Shown piece by piece: positions 31,369 through 42,145 of a stretch of DNA of 64,000 nt. The stretch is taken from assembly GCA_001600095.1 (NCBI GenBank), contig BCIX01000003.1, positions 1,178,001-1,242,000 of the forward strand, given 5' to 3'. The DNA is from Bullera alba. Its lineage: Eukaryota; Basidiomycota; Tremellomycetes; Tremellales; Bulleraceae. The notes beneath the pieces were generated by a model. That model was not told the origin of the DNA. It saw only the letters and a program-made list of their open reading frames with translations, and ran no database searches. Position 1 is the stretch's first letter. The number at the start of each line of letters is the position of its first letter. A program made the translations under genes and the position numbers.

Positions 31369-32793
31369 TCATCGCATCATCCCCGGATTACCATACCCGC
31401 CCGTCATCATCATCGTGTTCCAGCTAGACTGTTGCTGCTGCTGTTGCGGTTGAAACTGTTGGTACTGTTGCTGTGGATATTGTTGTGGCATGCCCGCACC
31501 TGTGCCCATCCCCTGTGACCCGTTCATGTTGCCATTCTGGAACGGATTACTCTGTTGAAATTGCGAGTACTGCTGCGCTGGATATCCATTGCTCTGACCC
31601 GTTGAGAACTGCTGTTGAGGCTGCTGGAAGCCATTGGCCTGTGCTGGGGCGAACTGACCCTGGACTGGCTGAGAGAGCGGGTCGAAAGAGGACAACGCAG
31701 CGCGTGTAGAGTGATACGATGATGGTCCACTCTGCGACTGGTACGACGAACCGAATGGTGTAGACGGGGCCGAGATTGACATTGCGTTTCCGCCATAGAC
31801 GTTCATCGGGGAGGATCCATTGAAGTTTGAGAATGGCGTGCCCATCCCATTCATAACGCCGCCGTAAGGTTGCGAAGGGCCTGGAATAGCCAGGCTCGAG
31901 CTCGGATACTGCTGCTGCTGACCACCGTAGCCTGTCATTTGAAGTGGTAGAGTACTGGATACCGCACCGTCCGTGTTGAACAAAGCTCCACCCGCAGTGG
32001 TAGATGGTACGCTCTGCGCCGGTTTCACCGGCGTTTGTATAGTGTGAAAAGTCTTGTCGGAAAAGCTGGGTGCGCCAGTCGAGCTGCCGGTCTTGGTTGG
32101 TCTCGGTCGTGGAGCGGCACCGCTTGTCGTGATGGGCAGCGCAGGCAGTTCACGATCCATGTTCGATTGTTTCGGGACCAGTACGTCGTTCAACTCGGGG
32201 TTCCTCCTGTTCCCATTCAGGCTCCCGCCTGTCCTCTCACTCGTCAATCCACCTGGCATCCTCCCAGCTGCCTCCCTGGCCCGGTTCAGACTCGTCGGCG
32301 CTGGCATCCTTTGACCCCCAGCTCCAGCTTTGAATGCTCCCTGCTCATATTTCCGCCTGATAAACTTTTCAATCTCTGAATCACGATCCTCGGCCCCAGA
32401 GTTCGGAGGTGCAGGATGTAACGATTCGTTGGGGTTGTATATCGCGTTGGAGGCTTTGTTGCCAATCTGTCGCATCTGGGTGATCTGCTTCCGGGTCCAA
32501 GAGTCCAGTGTGACTGATTTGCTATTTGCAGTGGGTCAGGACCAATGAGCAAAGATGGACTCACACTCTCGACTTGTGAGTGCCCAGCTTTCGGTGCACC
32601 GACGCACAGCCAACGCAAAGGAAGATACCAAGGTTGACCGATGCCCATCTTGGGGACATGGAGCGACAGTCGGCACAGACCTCTATAGATATTTCAACAT
32701 CTCGCCTATAGTCCTTGGACAGCAATTCATCTGCTCACCATTCCCGGGCAGAGTAAGGACCTCCTCCAGCATACGTTGATGCCTTTTGTCCAT
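31369..32793 (-). CDS. ArfGAP of the SMAP/Age2 type
   Basis: GTPase-activating protein for Arf small GTPases in Golgi and endosomal traffic. Three exons starting [18 protein letters not shown] (32793). The zinc finger is CADC-X16-CVGC ([20 protein letters not shown]), followed by [20 protein letters not shown] with the catalytic Arg, then [20 protein letters not shown]. The remaining about 370 residues are low complexity: Pro/Ser-rich, then Gln/Gly/Asn-rich ending in a poly-Q run and [19 protein letters not shown]. About 440 aa. The domain at the extreme N-terminus and the disordered tail fit yeast Age2 and animal SMAP proteins. The closest paralogue cannot be settled by eye. Confidence 0.9.
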
Positions 32794-33493
32794 GATGACT
32801 AACGGTGTTCGGTGGGTGGTGAAGCGAGTTCAATGCCAGGATGAAGCTGGCGGACGTGACGGTCAGGGCCAGATGATCAGAATTGTCGGCAACAAGAAGG
32901 CCGCGATACAGATGGTAGTGTCTCGATCCCGTCGCGACCACAAGTGGATGCTGATGGTCAAAGCTTTGAGCAAGTAGATCCTTGAAGCAATCGGTCGAGC
33001 GCGACGCGAACGGCTCGCGGTTGCCGCCGAAACCAGACCCTAATGAAGATTGTAACAAGCGTATGTCCGATCCTAATCATTGGGCTTTGTATGATTAGGA
33101 AGACCGTCACACGAAATCCTAATGGCAGCGGTGTCGTCATGACGATCTGTTGTTGTCTTTTTTCGGGCCTGTTTCAGCGCAACTGGAAATAGAGCCAGCA
33201 TCCTCGCAGGCTCGACCTTAGACTTTGACATAGACGACCCAAACTACAGACACCCGGAGGTCCCGCAACTGTGTATTCTCAACAACCTGGAACGGATACT
33301 CGCAACACAATGCCTTCATAGACTTGGAGAGGCACCAGAGGAGATCTGCGGAACCCATATCGACATTGCCGCGGCGACTGCGGGTGCCTTGTCAGCTCAC
33401 CTTGCTGCGATCTGCGAAACCCGTCTCAATCAATGGTCGCTGTGTATAGCCATTCACCACCTTTGCAATACGCCTGAACCGGACACAGCACAT
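32794..33493. other. Divergent promoter region (ArfGAP / GT32)
   Basis: No gene annotated. From about 33177 the frame of the GT32 gene stays open upstream with no ATG, preceded by a pyrimidine-rich TTTCAG, so an extra 5' exon cannot be excluded. A donor-like GTATGT occurs at 33061-33066. Confidence 0.5.
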
Positions 33494-35401
33494 ATGACAT
33501 TTGGACCAGAAGTAGGGGATACTCTCCTGCCTGCCCCCGGCACCCATACCCCTGGTATCAGATTCGGTCCTCGGCGGAGAAAGCTATTAGTCCAGGTGGT
33601 AGCTCTAGCGGGAGCGGTGTTTCTTGGACTGTCATGGTATGGTGTGATAGATGCTCCAGTTTGGGCAGATCGACTAGAGGGTGAGAGAATGTTGACAAAC
33701 GTGTATCGGCTCTGCTGACGTTTGTCCAGTCACTCAGGAGACGGCAGCGGACTCGGTCAGCAGTCAAACCAAAGAAGAGCTCGTACATTCGGGGGAAGAG
33801 TCACCGTCCCCAACGCATACCTCACCATCGTTCACACAAATTGACCTTTCGCCAACGGCGCCAATACAGACCTGGGGATTGGACCTTTCCTCGGACAAGC
33901 TTCTGGCTGGATTAGCGCCATGGCCAGAAAATCCGCCATATGATGCGGAGAACACTGCGCCTCTATCCTCTCTCGGTCATTTTGCCGACAACATATACAA
34001 AATTGGACCTATCACCTTGGCAGAGTATCACGCTCGGCTGACGGAATTCGCCTCGGTCGCCTTTCCCGACAAGATCAAGCAAAAGCTGTTACAGAGCCTC
34101 TCAGCGGCACTCTCGACAACCTCGGAGGATTCGAAAACTCGGTCTTTTTTAGCAAGTTGGCGTTCCGTGAAGAAGATATGGCAGACGGACAAGGATTCCA
34201 GCTTGAAAGATTCAGCCGAGGTGCAAAGCTGGAGAAGAGGCAAGGCTTTTGACGAAGGCTGGGACTGGAGTCTGATGACAGACAAGTGAGCCACTAAAGT
34301 TGAATGTTGCCTACGACTAACGCTTGGGACAGCGATGCAGAGGCGTATGTGCAGAAACATCTCAGAGGGAGTCGCATGGAGATCATGTGGAATGCTCTCC
34401 CAACGGGGATTTTGGTGAGGTGTTCTGTCAGCTATACACAATGCTTTGCTAATCTCCGCGCAGAAATCTGATGTTCTGCGCTATCTGTTGCTCTTGTTGG
34501 AGGGCGGGATATACACCGACACCGATACGAACCTCCTCAAGCCGCCATCTGTCTGGGGCGCCGGAGCAAAACTATGGCGAAATGGCGCTGGGTGGCTGTC
34601 CTCTGACTCTCTTGATCGGATAGACAAGGGAGAGACTCAGATCTCTGTGTTGGGCGAGCCGAGCGTCGTCGTCGGCATCGAAGCCGATGTTGGAGATAGA
34701 TCCGACTGGTTCGACTGGTGGCCGAGACCAGTGAGCCATCATAGTAGGATTCGGCAGGAGCTGACCCTTGTTGCAGATGCAAATAGTCCAATGGACCATG
34801 GCGTCGAGACCTCACCATCCCATCGCGCTTTCGGCACTTCTGCGAGTCCTACATTCGACGGCGCAATCGGTAGACTGGGCGCACGAACATGCTTTCAACA
34901 TAAAGTCTCTCAAGGAGCTCAACCGGTATAAAGACGCCAAAGCGCTCTTGGATACCACTGTCCTGATGGAGCCGACGCAGGGCGGCAGCGTGGGTGTTAT
35001 GGCGTGGACCGGCCCTGGCGTCTGGACTGATGCTGTCCTGAGGTAAGCATTATGCGCGGAGTGGCGTGATGTGCCTGACCCGAGCTTAGCTATTTGAGGG
35101 TGCAATATGGATTGCTGTGGATAGACCTCAGAGGGTTAAAGGAGCCTCTGCGAGTGGGAGATGTTGTCATCCTGCCAGGTGAGTTGTTTCTCACCGATTT
35201 GATAGGATCGAGCTGACCGTTTCGATAGTCACTGGCTTCTCACCCGGAGTGAAGAATTTCGGAGCGCAGGAGTCTTGGGGTAAGTCAATCTCGAAGGAAC
35301 AATCTCTGGATACTGACTCAAACCCGTCAGATCACCAAGCCATGGTCGAGCACAATTTCCGGGGATCATGGAAGCACAAGCCGGGAGATAAAGGGAACTG
35401 A
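33494..35401 (+). CDS. GT32 glycosyltransferase, OCH1/SUR1-like, type II membrane protein
   Basis: Golgi glycosyltransferase with a DXD sugar-transferase domain (family GT32, which includes alpha-1,6-mannosyltransferase Och1 and inositolphosphoceramide mannosyltransferases). From ATG 33494: a basic cytosolic tail of about 25 residues (FGPRRRK), one signal-anchor helix (LLVQVVALAGAVFLGLSWYG), a Ser/Thr stem, then VKKIWQTDKDSSL, YVQKHLRGSRMEIMWNALP and the catalytic block SDVLRYLLLLLEGGIYTDTD followed by TNLLKPP, where DTD binds metal and nucleotide sugar. Later motifs: PHHPIALSALLRVLHSTAQS and the C-terminal DHQAMVEHNFRGSWKHK, as in Och1-type enzymes. About 520 aa, 7 exons. Acceptor unknown. 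Confidence 0.9.
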
Positions 35402-35492
35402 TCCATGTTGTAGGACTATAACCACAAGCCAAAATAGATGTCATAGACTGTACATGTACAACGTACGAACGGCGTCCTGCATCCCTCTTGAA

Positions 35493-36747
35493 TCACTCCG
35501 CCATTGCCTTTTCGTATTCACTCGGGGTGAGCTCGTAGCCCCATTGCCAAAGGCACTGCCTGACCACTCGACCGATATCCTCGTCGTCTAGCGCCCCGGG
35601 GCCTCCGGACTGATGGACTTTCTTCATCAGAGCTCTTTTGAACCGACCAGTCGGACCAGCGACTTTCAGCCCTACACCCAAGTGAGCAACACTTCACCGC
35701 CTGGCGGCTAGACTCACACCTCCTGACCTGTCTGTCGTCGTCGGGACAGCGTCTGCCGTAGTAGAAGCGCAAATACCACTGGGCCCAACCTCTTGGATCC
35801 CCATCCCAGATCCAGCCCGCCTTTTCCCATTCCTGCAATGACTGTCCCGCCCTCACCCCGAATCGATTATGAGAGCCATCCGGCTCGGGGTTTGTATACA
35901 GTCTCACGGGGTCTTTCGGCTTGAAAGGTAGTGAAGCGAGATCATCTGCGGCATCTAGAGTCTGGCGCGTGATCTTGGAATATGTGTCGCTGTCTTCAGG
36001 TCAGCTCTATGCCGTTACGAGGGATGAGTGACTTGCCAGAAGAAACCGCCGGCGAAAGCACCACCATTGAACATTTCTTCTGGGGTCAGATTTGGCGTAA
36101 ACACATCCCGGTAGTTGTCCTCGAAGAGTAGCACCCCGTCCTCCGCTCGCGAAGGTATTGGAGCAATTCTGCTCGGTCCCGCTTCCGACTCGTCGTATGT
36201 CGGCCCGTCTAGTAGTACCGGTGCAGTCTTGCGCGGGAGTGGGTCGTATTTGACGGCAGGAGGGGATGGAGGGGGTTTGGCCCCGTCACTGGTCTCATGA
36301 GCGAGCGTCTCATGATAGCCTCAAATGCTCACGTCGTGTAACCGACCTTGGCCTCTTTGCCTGCAACTCTTGAGCTCCTCCGTGTAGGCTCTACAGCTCG
36401 TCGCAGAGCCGCTTCTTTAGCGCGCGCAGCCCGACGCGTCCGTTCCTCTGCTGAGGGTGCCAGTGCCGTCGTCTTCTTGACATGTGCAGTATGAGGTCGT
36501 ACTGCTGGCGTGGCGTTCAGTCCGAGTGATGCCATGAGCGCAGCGTTGTTTCTGTCAACAGAGGAGATACGTGGGGTAGAAGAGAAGAGACGCGTTGTCA
36601 GCTGGAGTCTCCTCAGTGGACAAAGGCGAAGATAGCTCACTTGATGTTGGCCTGACGCTCATCCTCGTAGCTCATATCCAGCTCGTCCATCTCCCCGTCG
36701 ATCGAGTCACTCTTGTTTCCAGAGCTTGCTCCAACTCGGTCGACCAT
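35493..36747 (-). CDS. Protein of unknown function with conserved C-terminal domain
   Basis: No named family recognised. It starts MVDRVGASSGNKSDSIDGEM, is acidic, then joins by an 89-nt intron to NNAALMASLGLNATPAV and an Arg/Ala-rich basic helix (ERTRRAARAKEAALRRAVEP, then RRSSRVAG). A Pro-rich linker leads to a compact C-terminal domain: LLFEDNYRDVFTPNLTPEEM, FNGGAFAGGFFWQ, RFGVRAGQSLQEWEKAGWIW, DGDPRGWAQWYLRFYYGRRC, PDDDRQVRRWLKVAGPTGRF, ending QCLWQWGYELTPSEYEKAMA. The Trp-rich RFYYGRRCPDDDRQ block looks strongly constrained and recalls uncharacterised eukaryotic and bacterial proteins. The basic N-terminal part suggests nuclear location, as inference. About 330-350 aa in five or so exons. 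Confidence 0.72.
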
Positions 36748-37388
36748 AACGATTATTCGCCTGCGGCTCTGGCTTAATGGCGGGGCTCGGCTTGCAAAGC
36801 CTTGTTGATTTCGCTGTGGTATCGAGTAGAGTAACTACCTTGAGTCCGCAACTTCGTCGCCTCGAGTGTATCAGCTTTGGTCCTGCCATTTGCCTGCCAC
36901 AGCTAGAGGTCCAGAGGATGTCATGACGTACCCCGTAGCAACTTTGCTTTCCGACGGAAGCGGACGGAGCGATCGAGACATCAGGAACGCGGTCAAATTA
37001 AAAGTGCCACACTCGAGCATTATTGCCTCTAGTTTATTCGACCCACCCATGTTAGCGTGCTCACCATCGCGAACCGCTTTTCCACCGCTGAGCTGGCCTT
37101 GTTTGATCACTATACCTCGTTCCCTGTCACCACAATCGTCTTCTACGACACCCAATCCTTCGCGTAAGTTCGGCCCGCTCGACCCAAGGTCTACACGACT
37201 ATCGGTACAACACAGCCACTCGATGCTAACGACGATGTCTCCCTGGTTGTTCGCGTCTTCTTGGAACCTTCCATCTCCCCTCGTTCACATCTATCCCACC
37301 ACACTCCTTTCATTGGCCCCCTTGGACAATGCTCTTGACCCGGATGGTGCCTCCTGCAGTCCACTAAACAAAGTATAAACAAAACAAA
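36748..37388. other. Divergent promoter region (unknown gene / SUB2)
   Basis: 641 bp between divergent starts. A possible upstream ATG exon at 36887-36889 is out of frame with the unknown gene through the only good splice pair, so I did not annotate it. Probably SUB2 5' UTR at the right end. Confidence 0.5.
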
Positions 37389-39343
37389 ATGTCTCGACCA
37401 GGAGAAGATGAGGAACTCGTCGATTACGATGACACAGAGACCTTTGCCCCAACTACCACTACCGCCGACGCTGGCAAAGCCGAGGGCGAGAAGAAGGGCT
37501 CTTATGTCGGTATCCACTCGACCGGCTTCAGGTGAGTGCTGGCGCTGAGATCGTACACAGATTGCTGACGTACCGTTGTAGAGACTTCCTCCTCAAGCCA
37601 GAGCTGCTGAGAGCCATTTCTGACCTCGGTTTCGAGCATCCATCCGAGGGTACGTCTCTGCCATCCCCGCACCAGACGCGCCGCTGACGACCTCCAAGTG
37701 CAACAGGAGTGTATCCCTCAGGCTATTCTAGGTACCGACGTTCTCTGCCAGGCCAAGTCCGGTATGGGTAAGACTGCCGTCTTTGTCCTCGCCGCTCTTC
37801 AGCAGATGTGAGTGCAAGTCATACTCTACGTCTGTCATCGCTTACACCCGCTTAGCGAGCCGGTCGACGGAGAGGTCTCCATTGTGATCTTGTGTCACAC
37901 TCGAGAGCTGGCGTACCAGATTAGAAACGAGTTTGCTCGATTCTCCAAGTTCATGACCAGCGTCAGGACTTCGGTCTTTTACGGTGGAACACCCATCTCC
38001 GCCGACCAGGAGATCTTGGCTTCCAAGGAAAAGTGCCCTCACATTGTCGTCGGAACTCCAGGACGAACCATGGCTTTGGTCAGGGACAAGAAATTGAACG
38101 GATCCAAGGTCAAGCACTTTGTCTTGGACGAGTGCGACAAGATGCTAGAACAACTCGGTTAGTCCTGTCGACTGCTCTTCTTCCCCTCACCCTGCCCTCA
38201 AATGGGACTCGACATAGCCTCAGCAGTGGGGCGTTTCGGTCGCTTCATTGCTGTTGGCTCGGCAATCGACGATCGGCATCCATATTGTGGCGTACATGCG
38301 CGGGGACAGGTCATGGTCCAACTCAGGGCTGGAGTGACAGTCACCGCAGCTCCGAGGATTATTGCTTCAAGCCACGCCCGATTCATGCTGCGAAATGTAC
38401 AGGAATAGAAATGCTTACAATGGGTTCTCTTCACCTTTCTCCCCCACTTCCCTCCGATGTCCATCACCCTGGCTTTCTATCAAACAGACATGCGACGAGA
38501 TGTCCAGGAGATCTTCCGGGCCACTCCCCACCACAAGCAGGTCATGATGTTCTCGGCTACGCTGTCCAAGGAAATCAGGGCGACGTGCAAGAAGTTCATG
38601 CAGAGTGTGAGTACCGCGTTGGTCCCAAGGAATATGCTGATCATTTCCAGCCCCTCGAGATCTACGTCGACGACGAGACCAAATTGACCCTCCACGGTCT
38701 GCAGCAGTACTACCTCAAGCTCGAGGAGAAGGAGAAGAACAGGAAACTGAACGACCTCCTCGACAACCTCGAGTTCAACCAGGTAAGCTCAATCTGCATA
38801 TTCAAGCCTGTTGCTCATCGCTCTCAGGTCTGCATCTTCGTCAAGTCGGTCGCCCGAGCTACCCAGCTCGATGCTCTGCTGCAAGAGTGCAACTTCCCCT
38901 CGATCTGCATCCACTCTGCGCTCCCCCAGCCCGAGCGGTGAGTGATACGAGACACCTAGTTTGGCGGAGCTGATAAGGCAAACCAGAATCTCTCGATTCC
39001 AGCAGTTCAAGGCTTTCGAGAAGCGAATCCTCGTTGCCACTGACATCTTCGGTCGAGGTATCGATGTTGAGCGAGTCAACGTCGTCATCAACTACGTGAG
39101 TCGACGCAGCAAAGGTTGCAAGGATGTTTAGCTCATGATGCCTCGTAGGACGCCCCATCCGACGCCGACTCGTACCTCCACAGAGTCGGTCGAGCCGGTC
39201 GATTCGGTACCAAGGGTCTAGCCATCAGCTTCGTCTCCAGCGAGGCCGACACCGAGGTCCTGCAGAAGATTCAGGAACGATTCACGGTCGCCATCCCCAC
39301 TCTGCCCGAGACTGTCGACCCATCGACCTACATGACCTCGTAA
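37389..39343 (+). CDS. SUB2: DEAD-box RNA helicase Sub2 (UAP56)
   Basis: ATP-dependent RNA helicase for spliceosome assembly and mRNA export (TREX complex), nuclear. About 435-440 aa, eight or more exons. It starts [17 protein letters not shown], the typical acidic N-terminus. Motifs in order: [20 protein letters not shown] (Q motif), [14 protein letters not shown] (I), [10 protein letters not shown] (Ia), [11 protein letters not shown] (Ib), [12 protein letters not shown] (II, the DECD variant diagnostic of Sub2/UAP56), [12 protein letters not shown] (III), [16 protein letters not shown] (IV), [20 protein letters not shown] (V) and [20 protein letters not shown] (VI). One intron (38159 to about 38486, 328 nt) is several times longer than the others and contains a stable RNA hairpin. 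Ends MTS at TAA 39341-39343. Confidence 0.97.
38217..38258 (+). ncRNA. Predicted hairpin inside the long SUB2 intron
   Basis: Arms CAGCAGTGGGGCG (38221-38233) and CGCTTCATTGCTG (38241-38253) pair over 13 bp with three G.U pairs around a 7-nt loop, extended outside by GCC/GGC. It lies 58 nt into the 328-nt intron. Whether it is a regulatory intron structure or part of an H/ACA-like RNA cannot be settled by eye. Confidence 0.4.
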
Positions 39344-39660
39344 AGGGTGTGAATAGGTTGTAGCCGCCGTTTATAGTTTGGGAACATGAAAAGGCCTCGT
39401 CGTATCTAAAATCAATGTATGCGTGTGTTCAGCGTGCGAGGTGGCTTCCTATCGAACCACAGTAGCTTATGGCACTCGAAGCTTTGAGCCTGACGGGCAT
39501 TCATGTCAAGCCATTAGCGCCATTGGTGACCTGACGTGTCGGAATCGGTCGGAATCAAAAATAACAACTGATCTTACCCCGCATCCCAATGTTGAAAAGT
39601 CAAAAGTCGAGGCGGTCAAACGTTTGACAACATCACTCAAACAGACAGACATTGATTACC
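39344..39660. other. Intergenic region SUB2 to ADE16/17
   Basis: 317 bp with the SUB2 3' end and the ADE16/17 promoter. No gene; GTCGGAATC is directly repeated around 39538-39555. Confidence 0.5.
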
Positions 39661-41830
39661 ATGGCTGGAGACGCACCCATTGGTGAGCTAGACGCTGGAG
39701 TTAGGATGAATCTTGTCTGATCTGTGTCACTAGCCCTATTGTCCGTTTACGACAAGGATGGCCTGTTGCCATTCGCCAAATCGCTCAAGGAGCTCGGGTT
39801 CAGGTTGCTGGGCAGTGGTGGAACAGCCAAGCTGATCCGAGAAGCGGGCCTCGAGATTGAGTCAGTGTTCCGAAAGCTTTGGCTGAGGTCACAACTGATG
39901 AGACGCTAGGGACGTCTCGTCAATCACCAAAGCCCCAGAAATGCTAGGTGGTCGAGTCAAGACCCTTCACCCAGCGGTCCACGGAGGTGAGGAAGAAGTA
40001 GCTGTAGCGTTATTGACCTTCAGGTATCCTCTCCCGAGACATCCCCTCCGACTTGGAAGACCTGGCCAACAATTCTATCGCCCCAATCACCCTCGTCGTC
40101 TGCAACCTGTACCCTTTCGTCCTGCAGACCGCCAAACCCGACTGCACCCTGGCCTCTGCTATCGAGGAGATTGACATCGGAGGTGTCACCCTTCTCCGAG
40201 CTGCGGCCAAGAACCACGCCCGAACATCAATCATCTCCTCGCCTTCCGACTACGACGCCGTGATCAGCGAGTGGAAGGAGAAGGGCAAAGTGTCCGAGGA
40301 GACCAGACGGGGACTAGCCCTCAAGGCGTTCGAGCAGACCAAAGCCTACGACGAGGCTATCAGCGACTACTTCAGGAAACAGTACTCGAGTCTTGACACC
40401 AAGCCCGAGGACAAGGCTGCCGCTGGTGTCTCCTACCAGAGACTGCCATTGAGATACGGAGCCAACCCCCACCAAAAGCCAGCCCAGGCTTTCGTCGAGG
40501 AGGGCCAGATGCCAATCACCGGTGAGTCTAGAGTCACTGAATGAATACTGACCATGGGCTAGTCGTCTCTGGCTCCCCGGGATACATCAACTTGCTGGAC
40601 GCTCTCAACTCTTGGGCTCTCGTCAAGGAGCTCGCCGCTGCTCTCGACCTTCCTGCCGCCGCCTCGTTCAAGCACGTCTCGCCTGCTGGTGCTGCCGTCG
40701 GTCTACCCCTCGACGAGAGAGAGGCCAAGGTCTTTGGCGTCGAGGACCTCAAGGACCTCTCGCCACTGGCCTCGGCTTATGCCCGAGCTCGAGGTGAGTA
40801 CTCAGGTCACTGCAGGATGCTGATGCCTTCTAGGTGCCGACAGAATGTCGTCGTTCGGTGACTTTATCGCTCTGTCTCACACCGTGGACGTGCAGACCGC
40901 CAAGATCATCTCCAGAGAGGTCTCGGACGGTGTCATCGCTCCAGGATTCGACGAAGCGGCTCTCGAGATCCTCAAGAAGAAGAAGGGTGGAAAGTACTGT
41001 GTGCTGCAGGTGAGTCAGCTGTGGACACCGTCTCGCCCCCAGCTAGCTAACCACCAGTAGATGGACCCAAGCTACGAGCCACCCCAGATCGAGACCAGAC
41101 AGGTCTACGGTATCTCGCTGCAACAGAAGCGAAACGACTGCAAGATTGACGCCGAGGTGTTCAAGAACGTCGTGACGAAGAACAAGGAGGTGAGTCAGGT
41201 GAACTAGAGTTGAATACTGACTCTTGGGTAGCTTCCCAAATCCGCTGTCACAGACTTGATCGTCGCCACTCTCGCGCTCAAGTACACCCAGTCCAATTCC
41301 GTGTGCTACGCCCTGAATGGCACTGTCATTGGTCTGGGTGCCGGTCAACAGTCGCGAATCCACTGCACCCGTCTAGCCGGTGATAAGGCCGACAACTGGT
41401 GGTTGCGACACCACCCCCGAGTACTCGAGCTCCCGTTCAAGAAGGGTACCAAGCGAGCGGACAAGGCTAACGCCATCGACCTGTTTGTCACCGGACAAGC
41501 CTTCACCGCGGAGGGCGGCGAGCGGGCGCAATGGGAGTCTCTGTTCGAGCAGGTTCCCGAGGCGCTCACTGCCGAGGAAAAGGACAAGCATATGAAGGAG
41601 CTAGACGGCGTCGTTTGCTCTTCAGACGCCTTCTTCCCCTTCCCAGACAATGTCCACCGAGCCCGACGATCCGGTGCGAAATACATTGCCGCCGCCAGCG
41701 GCAGTATCATGGACGCCGAGTGTATCAAGGCTGCCGACGAGTCCAACATGGTCTTTGTCCACACCAACCTTAGACTGGTGAGTAGCTCTGATGCTGGAAT
41801 GGAACTGATGAGCCGCAGTTCCACCACTAA
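39661..41830 (+). CDS. ADE17: Bifunctional AICAR transformylase / IMP cyclohydrolase
   Basis: Catalyses the last two steps of de novo purine synthesis, AICAR to FAICAR to IMP, in the cytosol. About 595 aa, nine or so exons. The first exon is tiny (MAGDAPI). IMPCH domain: [91 protein letters not shown] domain: [38 protein letters not shown], catalytic Lys-His in [71 protein letters not shown], and the terminal HTNLRLFHH typical of PurH, coming from a last exon of four codons. Equivalent to yeast Ade16/Ade17. The AICAR produced by HIS7 enters here. Confidence 0.96.
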
Positions 41831-42145
41831 AAATTGTATAAACGGGATTCTGTCTCTCTGTCCTATATTCAACATGATACACATACATTCAACATGCTAT
41901 GCATTGCTCCACGCCGATGTACGCTCAGTATCATGGTCCTCTGACAATCTCACAATGAGCTCCGGGAAGAGCCATGTCCAGTCGAGAGATCAAGACTCTG
42001 TCAGCCTTGGACGTCAATGCGCACGGGTCAGTCGTGATCTGTCCACTCGATGAGCTGGCGCAGCAAACAGCCTGACGCAATGACGGGTCTGCCAAACACT
42101 GCATGCTCATGTCTGCCGCTCAGTTCATACATCTTCGACCGAACT
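41831..42145. other. Convergent 3' intergenic region (ADE16/17 / LSC2)
   Basis: 315 bp between stop codons; probable 3' UTRs. No gene or repeat recognised. Confidence 0.5.

Noticed and set aside
36707..36889. Possible first exon MAGPKLIHS.. for the unknown gene at 35.5-36.7 kb
   Set aside because: The only good splice pair (donor GTAGTT to acceptor CAACAAG) puts it out of frame and gives an immediate stop; ATG 36747 reads straight into the gene.
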